Origin: Phyllostachys edulis
Lineage: Eukaryota > Streptophyta > Magnoliopsida > Poales > Poaceae
Direction of reading: 5' to 3'
NCBI GenBank assembly: GCA_036346405.1
Contig: CM070548.1
Span: 52,172,279 to 52,236,278 of the forward strand
DNA: 64,000 bases
Translations under genes and position numbers: made by a program
The notes under the pieces: generated by a model
The model's input: the letters and a program-made list of their open reading frames with translations, nothing else
Told to the model about the DNA's origin: nothing
The model's database searches: none
In this document: positions 1 to 9,871 of the stretch, piece after piece
Numbering within the stretch: the stretch's first letter is position 1
Layout of the letters: every line of letters starts with the position of its first letter

Positions 1-566
1 TCCACGAGTGAGAAAAGCGCGGGATTGGCTCGGATTGCGCGAGGCAAGGGAGGTCCAAAACCAAAAGGAGATCTAACGGAGGAAAATCCAAAAGGGAGGT
101 CTGTGCGGTTAAGATCTCCAAAGAGGAGGTCCTAACGGCCAGATCTGATCAAGGGGAGGTCTGTGCGGTTAAGATCTCCAGAGAGGAGGTCCTAACGGCG
201 AGATCGATCAAGGGAGGTGCGTGCGAAGAAGAAAAGAAGAGGAGACGATCGAAAGATAAGAAGGATCTAGACATCGAGATGTCCGACGAAAGGAGGATCG
301 GACCAAGGGAAAAGTCCAACCGGAGGAAGGTCTAGAGAAAGAAGGAAGACACGGAGGACAAACGAGGCCAACGAAGAAAAAGTGGCTAAAAGCCAAAGAA
401 CAACAATAACTCCAGATCAGCCAAAAGGAATTAACTGAAGTTTGATTAGTTCAGGTTAAATCTCCAAATTTTTGAAATCTTCAAATTAAGCTTTGAACTC
501 TCAACAAAACCAAATGGTTCATTTTTTAAAGCTTTTCAAGACTCCGGGAAAACGGGACGTTACAGA
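1..566 (-). mobile_element. Long LTR of a Gypsy-type retrotransposon, cut by the window edge
   Basis: Read on the minus strand this piece begins TGTAACGTCCCG at 566. That is the LTR start typical of a large grass Gypsy group, whose members begin TGTAACATCCC; two other copies start at 32007 and 36157 here. The rest runs off the left edge. The base next to it (567) lies inside a CACTA coding exon and there is no purine tract beside it, so this is a solo LTR or a 5' LTR inserted into the CACTA element. The far end and its TSD are outside the window. Confidence 0.65.
94..218. repeat. 60-bp tandem repeat, two copies
   Basis: The phrase CTGTGCGGTTAAGATCTCC recurs exactly 60 bases apart (101 and 161), followed each time by GAGGAGGTCCTAACGGC. 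The second copy ends with small deletions near 215. It lies inside the LTR fragment. Confidence 0.8.
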
Positions 567-714
567 CCCCAACGTCACTGACCTCCGTGATGATCAGTCG
601 GCCCGTAGGCAATTTTGATTTTCCTCTGCCATCTTGCTTATGTATCGCTATCGTCGGACATCTAGACGCATTCGGCGACGTCGGTGATGGCGGCGAAGAC
701 GGTGCCTCTACCAT
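567..714 (-). pseudogene. Second CACTA gene (Ptta/En/Spm TNPA-like), first coding exon, truncated by an LTR
   Basis: Translation from ATG at 714 gives a Pro/Ser-rich start and then GRGKSKLPTGRLIITEV, which resembles the N-terminus of plant Ptta/En/Spm transposase proteins (recognised from memory). The exon begins directly after an AG, and a plausible untranslated exon 1 lies at about 2060-1814 with donor GAG|GTAAGAG at 1814/1813; the intron between is about 1.1 kb and AT-rich. The reading frame is cut at 566 by the LTR start TGTAACGTCCC, so the rest of the protein is lost or lies left of the window. In En/Spm the TNPA product binds the subterminal repeats; that this one does so is inference. 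Confidence 0.5.
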
Positions 715-1813
715 CTCGCTTACTTGCTATCTATATAAGTTACATATGCAATAAAATGGATTGCAAGTGTCCCAAATCAACATATACATATGAAGTATCT
801 CCATGTCATTTAAAATGAATAATATGCTCAACATGTGCAATATTAGCAAATAATCATAATTAATTCCAGCATAAATATGAAACAATAAAGCATTAATCCA
901 ACAGCATTTAAATGACCAAATTAACATAATCAAATGTAAATCATTCAAGTCATTTAAATTTATTGAAATGCTAAACATATACCACATGTATATGAATGAA
1001 ATTAGCACAGAGCACAAAAATCACAGATTAAACTTTCGGTCAAGCAGGAACCAATGTTGATTATCGATACTTCATTATGTACATCTTTTTTCCATTTTAC
1101 CATTGTGTCTCTTTAAATGCATAACGCTAAGTGAACTAAACCTATTGGACATGTGAGCTGTTCAGCCCAATTCGGTACTAGAAAGCATTGTGTGCAAGCA
1201 ATAATGTAGATATTTAGAGATGCTAATATTTCTAACTTTAGATATTCACTCAATTCTCAGCTAACCAATTTGCCATGTAGAACAAGGAATATCTTAGTCC
1301 AAACTAAAACAGGAGAATGACATGTATGATAAATTATAAAATCTGAATGTGATTGTTATTCCAATTGAATAATTCTGTAAAGATCATATAATTACTTTGC
1401 ATAGAAAACATCAAAACAAGTAATCATAGCCATACTATATTTACAGTGGAGGATTACTGACCTAACATAGATTCATCAGAACATTGCCATTCCAACTATG
1501 AATAATTCCATATATATGCATGAACCATCAGTCAAATTCGTGGACAGGCAATGAAAAAAATGTTCAAGAACCATTTGGCATTAATCACAATAGCACCGAG
1601 TCCTACACATGCTCATGCATTCCATACAAAGAATTTCATATCTGTGCAAATCCAAAATATGATCGAATCCTAACAAATCACAACCAAAATATTTCATATT
1701 ATCCTACACATTTTCATCTAATTAGCAAATCCACATGCATCTACACATTACAAATAAAAAGGGGATGAGGGAGGACAAGGTGGAAGGGTGGCACTGAGCT
1801 CTTAGCCTCTTAC
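715..1813 (-). other. Putative intron of the second CACTA gene
   Basis: This is AT-rich sequence without a convincing open frame on either strand. On the minus strand it starts GTAAGAGG at 1813 and ends in AG before ATG at 714. The short ORFs here (for example 727-1017) have no recognisable features. Confidence 0.4.
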
Positions 1814-2060
1814 CTCCACAGCTCCGAGGGAAGAAGCGATGAGGGGAGAGTAAGGCCGCTGGAGGGGAAATCCGACGATGAGGGCACACGAGGAGGAGGT
1901 CGTGCGTCGAGGACGGTAGCATCGTCGATGTCAGGGGCGGCGGCGCTAAGGTTAGAGGCGGCGGTGTCGAGGCTTAAGGGGAGATGAACGGGTGAGCCCT
2001 AGAGGAAGCGAACGAGCGCGCAAGAGCTTAAGGGGCTAAGGCCACTAGGGAGTGGAAGTG
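1814..2060 (-). other. Putative leader exon of the second CACTA gene
   Basis: On the minus strand this GC-rich stretch lies about 35-40 bases below a TATA box and ends at a good splice donor (GTGGAG|GTAAGA). It could code for a short peptide, but no family is recognised, so I treat it as leader. Confidence 0.35.
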
Positions 2061-2092
2061 ACGAGTAAGAGCAAAAACCCTAGTGGTTCCCT

Positions 2093-2103
2093 CCTTATAA
2101 AAG
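2093..2103 (-). promoter_or_regulatory. TATA box of the second CACTA gene
   Basis: The minus strand reads GCCTTTTATAAGGAG directly downstream of the hairpin array at 2104-2270. This is the same order (array, TATA, leader exon) as at the TNP2 gene. Confidence 0.45.
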
Positions 2104-2270
2104 GCTATCACAGACGGTTCTATTATGGAATCGTCTGTGATACGTTCCATATCACAGACAGTTCCTAGAACCGTCCGTGATTTAATAATCATAGACGGTT
2201 CCCTAACAGAACCGTCTGTCATTCCTTATCACAGACGGTTCCATAATAGAACCGTCTGTGATATCCTGAC
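2104..2270. repeat. Internal array of CACTA palindromic motifs
   Basis: Three hairpin units of the form TATCACAGACGGTTC, spacer, GAACCGTCTGTGATA occur here with small changes. They are the same motif as the terminal array at 6166-6530. Such motifs are the transposase-binding subterminal repeats of CACTA elements. Their position between two genes is unusual. Confidence 0.8.
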
Positions 2271-2412
2271 AAAACCTGGTGACAATCTGTGATATCCTGA
2301 CAAAACCTGGTGACAAGTGATTGCCAAGTCCATATGAACCTGGTGACAAACCTGGTGATAATCATGACAAGTCCATATGCACCTGGTGACAAGTATGATG
2401 ACAAGTTCATAA
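2266..2412. repeat. Short imperfect tandem repeats based on CCTGGTGACAA
   Basis: The phrase ACCTGGTGACAA occurs five times within about 130 bases, several copies followed by GTCCATATG. ATATCCTGACAAAACCTGG also occurs twice. They lie just past the 3' end of the TNP2 gene. The 2413-2640 stretch is AT-rich with scattered 'acaagtccata' phrases and no gene. Confidence 0.7.
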
Positions 2413-2643
2413 CACATTTGACTTCAAAAATTCATATCTAATTTAACTTAACTCCAAATTAAGTGAAACCAATTTTGATACTCCACATTACAATGAACGT
2501 CCACATTAACATTAATATCAAAGATGACAAGTCCATAACACATTAACACATGACAAGTCCATGTTGACATCAAAATATATGAGAGATTACAAGTCCATAA
2601 CACATGATGTTATGGAATAAATTAATTACAATGGAGTAAATTC

Positions 2644-5600
2644 TTAATTAAAATATAGTCCTTCATGATGATCGACGCGTATATAGCTAGCTTCCTCACT
2701 GGGTTCTTCCTCGAGCCTGATGCTGTCTCCGAAAGGAGGCAACTCGTCAAATTGATTATACTCTTTCTCATCCACGACATTCTCAACTCCAAGAATCCTT
2801 CTCTTTCCATGAAGAACTACGTGGCAGTTCTTATTTGCCGGGTCTGTTACATAAAAAACTTGAACAACTTGCTTAGCGAGTACGTAATGGTTAAATCCTT
2901 GTATCAAACACATTTGAGGTCTCTGATGGTGACGCCTGTACTTATCGACCTTCACACCTTGCGGAAGTTTAACCCAATTGCATCGAAACAGGGGGGTCTT
3001 AAAAAGTATGTAGTCGAGCTCCCAAATCTCCTCTATGAACCCATAGTAGGAGTTCAACCCACGTGCCCCGGTGGTATTGAACTGCTCGTGAAACGCATCT
3101 ATGCGACACCGCTGATACGGATATGCTCTTCCTATCCCGAAATGTCGTATAAAATATGTACCCATTTATGTTGTATCCTTGCCATGTCACAATTGTAAAT
3201 TATGGCCCTTTTGCCAACCATAGCAGCGTATCATCACTTGATAACCTCCCAGTGAATCGCACCTTTAACCATTCGTTGAACCGATGGTTGTGCTCTCTCG
3301 TGATCCAAACCTCCGACCGGTCTAGATTCTGTTGGCGTACCATGTCTTTGTGCTCATCGATGTACGGGGACACTTGGGTCATGTGTTGCAAGACCGTGAA
3401 ATGGGCTTGAGCGTACATATCCAGATCGGGAGTAATTGATTTCCTTCCGATGGTCCCGATACCATCCAGTCTCCCCTCATGACGAGATAGAGGCACACCT
3501 ATCGGTTCCACCTGAGCCATGTAGTTGACGCAGAACTCAATGACCTATTTGGTTGCATAATCTTCGATGATGCTACCCTCCGATCGAGATCGATTCCGTA
3601 CGTAGGACTTGAGAATTCCCATGTACCTCTCGAACGGGTACATATGACGTAGGAACACAGGGCCACATATCTTTATCTCTTTCACAAGGTGAACAATGAG
3701 ATGGACCATGATATCAAAAAATGACAAAGGGAAATACATCTCAAGATAACATAGAGTCGTCACCACCTCGGCCTGCAGAGCATCTAGTCCTTGGGGATCG
3801 ATGACCTTCTGAGCAATTGAGTTAAAGAAATAACACTGACCTCAAGATTGCCACTCGGACCTTGTTGACAAGATACTCCTAATTACAACAGGAAGCATTT
3901 GTGTCATCAACACATGACAATCATGAGACTTCATACCAATTAATTTCAAATCTTCCATACAAACAAGTTTCTTAATGTTAGCGGAGTAACCAGATGAGAC
4001 TTTCACACCATGCAAGCTCTGGTACAGTTCATTTCTCTCGGCCTTGGACAGAGTGTAGCAAGCTGGGGGAAGGTACGTTTGTCCTTTATCGGTCTCTTTC
4101 GGTGCTAACTCGGTCCTTATGTTCATATCAACCAAGTCACGCCGTGCGTTAACACCATCATTTGTTTTGCCACTAATGTTCAGTAAGAGACCAATCAAGC
4201 TATCACATATATTCTTCTCCACGTGCATGACGTTGATGCAGTGGCGAACTTCTAAGTGCTCCCAATAAGGCAAGTCCCAAAAAATTGACCGCTTCTTCCA
4301 GATGTTCTTCTGACGGGTTCTTAATTTACATCCCTTCTCGAGCACAACATCGATACCCTTAACCATATCATAGATCTCTTTCCCTCTAAAAGCCCTTTGA
4401 GCTGAACCGTCCTCCTTATTTCTGTCGAATTATTTCTTCATCTTGCGGTATGGGTGACTCTTGGGAAGGAACCTACGGTGACGCATATACACAGTTTTCC
4501 GCGAGTTGTTTAGCAATACACTCTCCGTAGCATCTAAACGGTGCGGACATGCTTTGGCTCCTTTTGTATTGAAGTCCGACAGGTTACCAAGGGCAGAAAA
4601 ATAATTGATGATGCAGAACAACATGGCACGTAAAGTGAAGTTCTCTCGTTTATACGCATCCTATACTTGTACCCCTTCGTTCCACAGTATCACAAGATCT
4701 TCCAGCAATGGTGCTAGGTACACATCAATATCATTCCCAGGTTGTTTCGGCCCTTGGATAAGTAATGACATCAAAATGTACTTCCACTTTATACACAGCC
4801 AAGAAGGAAGGTTGTACATACATAGATTCATAGGCCAGGTGCTACGTCGGCCGCTCATGTTACCGAAAGGATTCATTCCATCTGTACTCAACCCTAACCT
4901 TATGTTCCTCGGTTCCGCACCGAACTCTTTGAAGCTCCGATCGAAGTTTCTCCACTAGGTAGAATCAGTAGGGTGTCTTAGCTTTCCATCTTTCTTACGC
5001 TCCTCCGAGTGCCAACGCAGCAATCTTGTCTCCTTTGGGTTCGCAAATAAACACTTCAAATGTGGGATCACAGGCAAATACCACAACATCTTAGCAGGAA
5101 GTCCTTGCTTCATCTTAGCAATATTCTGACGCTTGTATCGGGATGCTTTGCACATGGGACATACATGCATGTCTGCATACTCTTTACGGTAGAGGATACA
5201 ATCGTTCAGACATGCATGTATTCTTTCTACTTCCATTTCCAATGGACAAAGAACCTTCTTTGCTTGGTAGGTGGTGTTGGGCAACACGTTTTCCTCCGGA
5301 AGGATGTCCGCTAGGAGACCTAACAATACCGTGAAACTCTTATCAGACCAACCATTGCTTGCCTCCAACTTCAGCAGTTCAATCACGGTTGACAACCTTA
5401 TGTATTTCGGCTTGCAGCCAGGGAACAAAGGTCTCATCGAGTCCTCCATTAAGCCCTCGAATTTACAAAACTCTCTCTCACTGTAGTTCTCTTTTGCATC
5501 GCGTAGCATCTGATCCAAATTGTCATCGTACGACCTATCCTCATCAAAAGCACAGTCCACATTCGACATATCGTTGACTTCCTCGGCGATGCCGTCATTA

Positions 5601-5859
5601 TTAACCTCCGTTATAATCTGCTCTTCACCGTGACTGGTCCAACATGTATACCCTTTTTTGAAACCCCTTCGAATCAAGTGCGCTTCGATCTGCGCCGGGT
5701 TGTTAAACATCTTCAGATTACCACAATCAATGCATGGACGATTACATAAAATTTATCCCTTCTTCAACATATCCCGCCGACGGCTCTTCTAAAAGCAACC
5801 ACGCCATTAATGTACTCTTGACTCACACGGTTCACACCGTACATCCAGTTTCGGTCCAT
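2644..5859 (-). pseudogene. TNP2-type CACTA transposase, decayed
   Basis: The start is ATG at 5859, immediately after a splice acceptor (CGTAG|ATG). The first residues, MDRNWMYG, are the transposase-associated domain start. After a frameshift the frame continues from about 5710 with the zinc-binding part and HVCPMCKASRYKR (about 5180-5140). Next comes the TNP2 core with LIQGPKQPGNDIDVYLAPL (4891-4661 fragment). Then KSHDCHVLMTQMLP (about 3930-3890) leads into a DUF4218-like part (3766-3200) and a DUF4216-like C-terminus (3165-2644, with YYGFIEEIWELDY). At least six breaks separate these pieces. The family cuts and pastes CACTA elements by a DDE mechanism. Some frameshifts may be sequence errors (see findings). 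Confidence 0.85.
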
Positions 5860-6130
5860 CTACGATACACATGTAACAAATTAGTGTCAAATTAGATTAA
5901 TTAACCACAAGTACGTATTCTTTCTATTTACCAAACATACTTAAATTGATTAGCAATTAATTTATAGCAAACATAAAGGGTTATAGATCGTTACCCTCGG
6001 AGCTCACGACGAAAATACCAAATATCTCTCGAGAATCCTCTTCTTCTCCTTCTCCTCCCTTCCTCCTTCCTTCCCTTCCTTCTCCTCTCTATCGGCGGCG
6101 CAATGGGGTGGTGGCTCAAATAGGAATGGG
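5860..6130 (-). promoter_or_regulatory. TNP2 leader exon, leader intron and TATA box
   Basis: On the minus strand a TATAAATA box (6160-6153) follows the hairpin array directly. A GA-rich leader exon (about 6130-5995) ends at CTCCGAG|GTAACG-like donor bases, and a short intron runs to the acceptor that abuts the ATG at 5859. This is inferred from signals, not transcripts. Confidence 0.5.
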
Positions 6131-6165
6131 CAGGGGGTCTGTCGGGTCTAGGTATTTATAGTGGC

Positions 6166-6530
6166 AAGATATCACAGACGGTTCTTATTATGAACCGTCT
6201 GTGATATACGATTATCACAGATGGTTTTTTAATACAACCGTATGTGATATTTTACAGACGGTCTTTGTTGACGACCGTCTGTGATACCGGAGATTATCAT
6301 AGACGGTTCTTTAATAGAACCGTTTGTAAATTATCACAGACGGTCGTTATTAAGAACCGTCTGTGATACCGGAGATTATCATAGACGGTTCTTTAATAGA
6401 ACCGTCTGTGAATTCCTATCACAGACAGTTAGTAATAAGAGTTATCTGTGATAGGCTGGCGCTACAAATACCTGGCCCCGACAGACCCAACACAGATGGT
6501 TCCTTTTGAACTATCTGTGATGAGGCGTCT
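6166..6530. repeat. 5' subterminal hairpin array of the CACTA element
   Basis: At least six palindromic units of ATCACAGACGGTTC type occur here. An 80-base block containing ATACCGGAGATTATCATAGA is present twice (starting near 6280 and 6366). The array sits next to the terminus, as expected for transposase-binding subterminal repeats. Confidence 0.85.
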
Positions 6531-6554
6531 ACTATTGCCTGTTTTGTAGTAGTG

Positions 6555-7640
6555 ATGGTGACTTTCCAGCGAGGGCAAGGTGAGCATGGGGTAGAACACG
6601 CGATGGCGAAGCCGATGGTGAAGACAATGTCACTAGGGAGCCTTGGACGGTGGCGCTAATGGCGGCAATGGCGCTTGCGAGCCAGCAAAGTAAAACTCTA
6701 AATCTAGTGGCCAGAGAGGAAGAGGGGAGTTAGGATTTGGCGAAGAGGATGAGCGAGATGAGGGGCACCCGGTGTTCCCTTTTATAAGGCAAGGGGAGGC
6801 TGGAGGAGGGAGATCATGGGTGGCCGTTCTCACCGGTGTGGGCGGCGGTGCAAATGTGAGTTTAACGTGAATTAAACTGAGGGAAAACGACCGAAATGCG
6901 TTGAGTGGAGAACGTGGCATTCAAAGGTCTCAATTGCACTCAAATTGGAGGGGAAATGGCCGATATTAAAAGCTTCGTGGTGCTTGGAAATGGCGGCGGC
7001 GTGAGGAAGACAAAGACAGGAGGAACAAGGTGGCTCGACAGTGAGGCCTAGTGGCGTGAGAGGAGAAAGAAGAGAGAGGAGGAGGCTGAGGGTGGGCCCA
7101 GGCGGAAGTGAGAGAGAGGGGGGTGGGCTGGCTTAGCAGGAAGAAATGGGCGTCTTGTGAAAAGGAGAAATGGGCCCGAGAAAGAGGATTTCAGCCCGAA
7201 AGCGAAATCTGGATTTTTAAAGCTTTTCCAAATTTAAAAAATTACAACAAAACAAATAGACTTTTAGAAAATAACAAATATAGTTCACAATTTCTGGAAA
7301 AATACACGTAAATTCACTGAATTATTTTAAACTTAATAAAATTATTTCCAACATAAAGTTGGCTATTATTTTTTAGCATAAATTATTTTTAATTTTCGAA
7401 ATAGGAAAAACCTTTTAAATTCCAAAAAATAAGAAATTAATTAAAATTTCTTTTTAAATTTAAATCAATAAAATCCTAGAAAAATCAATAAATTTTCTTT
7501 TTGACTTTAAAATCTAGGAATTCAAGAAAAACCAAGAAAACTCTTTTAAATCTTAGAAAATCCAATAAAATACTAACTTTAAAATTTTAATAGTATTTTT
7601 TTACTTAATTTTAGTAATGTGAGAACTTTGGGATGTTACA
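6555..7640 (-). mobile_element. Gypsy-type LTR piece interrupted by the CACTA element
   Basis: On the minus strand the piece begins TGTAACATCCCAAAG at 7640, the start of the long-LTR Gypsy group. It then has an AT-rich stretch (7200-7630) and a GC-rich stretch, the same layout as the LTRs at 32007 and 36157. It stops at 6555, where the CACTA terminus begins; the rest of the LTR must lie left of the CACTA element. There is no purine tract to the right of 7640, so it is a solo or 5' LTR. Confidence 0.6.
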
Positions 7641-8346
7641 TCCATTTTCGCAAATCTATGTACGAGTCAAGAACAATCAATCAAACAAAGTGGCTATTAT
7701 CTCTACTCTCTAAGTCTATATTCAAACATTTTTTGCAAATTGGCTTGCGACTTGCTTCTTACTTGTTGGCTTGAGGGGGTCATGCTCATGCCACGCGACC
7801 GCTGCCTTGCCAGCTTGTCACGCCCTCGTTAGCTCCAGTCTCCAAGCAACGCCCTCATTTGTCGCGGCATGTGTGCCCTAGCTCGCCCGCCCCACCATGC
7901 CTCATCGATAGCCATGTCCTCACTGAGCTAGCACACGGGTGCATGTGATTCCTCGCTGTGGTGGGCTACCGCGATGCCTCGCTGGCCTTTCCGTGTCCTC
8001 GCGACCTCTCCGAGTAGGCGAGCAGCCCACGCGTCGTGCTTGGTGCCCAGCCTATGGTTAATTGAGCGTGGAGGGATAGAAGGAGTGAGAGACTCTAGTC
8101 TCCAAGAGCAGGGGCTAAGTCACTTGGGCTAATGCCTAATGGCCTGGGCCGGCCGACAACAAGCCAATAATGACCTAGGTGACTCCAAGAGGAGGCAACA
8201 AGCCCACGGACACAGCCACACCTCGTCTTCTTCCTCTAGTCGCCCACCTCAGCCGCCCGAGAGAGAGACTACTGGTGCTGCGCCGCCTCTACACCGAAAA
8301 ATTCAATGTCGATCGGAGTAGGAGGGTACCTAGGGTCCGGTGGCTA
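7641..8346. other. No gene seen; GC-rich host or repeat DNA
   Basis: The stretch changes from AT-rich to GC-rich with many short CT-rich runs. Its ORFs (8139-8321 and 8179-8397) overlap each other in different frames and resemble nothing I know. It is the insertion target of both the LTR on the left and the hAT element on the right. Confidence 0.3.
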
Positions 8347-8354
8347 GAGATGGG
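8347..8354. repeat. 8-bp TSD of the large hAT element (left copy)
   Basis: GAGATGGG here is repeated exactly at 14288-14295. Confidence 0.9.
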
Positions 8355-8689
8355 TAGGGGTGCAAACGGAGCGGATAATTCCCGACCGACCGAATAAATT
8401 CAGATCATATTCATATAGTAGTTTCGGATATCCGGGTCTTTTGTTCGGATTCAGATCCGATTAGTTTTTAGCGGATACAGATTCAGATTCGGATAGGAGA
8501 TATCCAATGATTTCATAGCTATTTGGGAAATAAAACGAGCTACTCGAAATACTATTCGGTTACTATATGGGAAAACGAATCCTACGTCGTGTAAAGAGAC
8601 CGTGAGACACCCCAGGCGGCTAGCGGCCCAGCCCCCAATCCACTGTCCACCCTCCACTGAGTCCGTGGCCATCCAGATTCCAGAGCATG

Positions 8690-9200
8690 AGAACATACAA
8701 TAGAGTCCAGCTCGAACCCTAACCCTCACCGGCTCGCCACCGCTGCCTCCCTCAGTCCCTCCTGCCTCGCCACCACTGCCGCCTCCCCTCCCGCCTCGTC
8801 CCTTCCTCCCTTGCGCCGCCGCCGCTGCCTCCCTCCCTTACCTCCTTCCTCATCGCCACCTCCCCCCAGCCATGCCCTCTCCCACCGCTGCCTCGTCCCC
8901 TTCCTCCTCAGCGGCCAGCGTCACATCCCCCCACCCTCGTGACGTGGCCTCGCCTCCCTCCCTCACCTCCCTCCTCGTCACCACCTGCCCCCACCCATGC
9001 CCTCCCCCACTGCCTCCCTCCTCCCTGGCCACCGCAACCGCCTTCCTCCTCCTTGGCTACTGCTGTCGCCTCCCTCCTCCTTGGCTGCCGCCTCCTCTTC
9101 CACGCCTCCCTCAGTCCCTCATCCTCTGAGTGCGGTGTAGGGAGGCCACTGTCTCCTCTCCCACGCCTCCCTTAGTTCCTCATCCTCCGACACTCTGAGT
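8690..9200 (+). other. GC-rich gene-like segment inside the hAT element
   Basis: This CT- and CCG-rich stretch begins with AACCCTAACCCTCACCGG and includes an 85-codon open frame (8872-9129) of low-complexity Pro/Ser/Leu. It looks like a captured 5' gene end, but no protein family is recognised and several frames are open only because of composition. Treat it as possible transduplication, unproven. Confidence 0.3.
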
Positions 9201-9871
9201 GCAGTGCAGAGGTTAGTGATTTTGTTGAACTTTGAAGCAACTCTTGAACTTTGAAGCAACTCCGACTTTTGTTGAAATATTTGGCTGAAATCTGCGTTGG
9301 TTTAGTAGAATTTTCTTGACATTTGTAAATTGTAATTGCCTGCAGACTGCAGTGCTAGCATTAGCATAGCCCTAGCCCCTGGGCTTTTCGAGAAAATGTC
9401 TTCATGTTCATGATGTGTCTGTTGTGCTACCTTTGCATCAATTCAAAATTATAGTCACCAAATTGTCTTCTTTGAAGTATATATGTGAAATATGAATGAT
9501 TCCAAAATCTAAAGTGTATGCACATTAACATCAGTACAAACAAATATTCTTACATAGAAACAAACAATTAGAGGATCAACCTTTTTCCAGCTATAACAAA
9601 CACATAAACTTGGGTTCACATAAAACAATGCTGCTCAAATCTTCATACTTGTACACTATGGAGCTGATTTGTAGTTCGATTTAACGGTGTTATTTTTCTC
9701 AAACTTCATAAGCCATTGTATTGTACCATGAGTGTCACTAATGGTATGCCTAATATCATCCTTCATTGCTGTAATAGAGTGATAAACCATTGCATTATTA
9801 GTTCCACAAATTGTTATCATGATTCATGAAACTCATTACTTGCTTGTTCACTTGCTATATGCCTATATTAC

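Larger units (their letters stand above)
567..6554 (-). mobile_element. CACTA (En/Spm-type) DNA transposon, minus orientation, left end not in window
   Basis: The right end is TGTTTTGTAGTAGTG at 6540-6554; on the minus strand it reads CACTACTACAAAACAGGC, a standard grass CACTA terminus. Inside it are arrays of palindromic ATCACAGACGGTTC motifs, a TNP2 transposase gene (5859-2644) and a second En/Spm-type gene (from 2060 leftwards). No left CACTA terminus is visible, because a Gypsy-type LTR interrupts the element at 566. An alternative is two abutting CACTA elements, the left one starting near 2280, but no TAGTG end is seen there. The base triplet after the right end is ATG, the expected 3-bp TSD; its partner is outside the window. 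Confidence 0.75.

Noticed and set aside
2043..2087. CACTAGGG...CCCTAGTG as the left CACTA terminus
   Set aside because: It lacks the CACTACTACAAAA consensus seen at the right end, and CCCTAGTGG faces the wrong way; it is a small chance inverted repeat.
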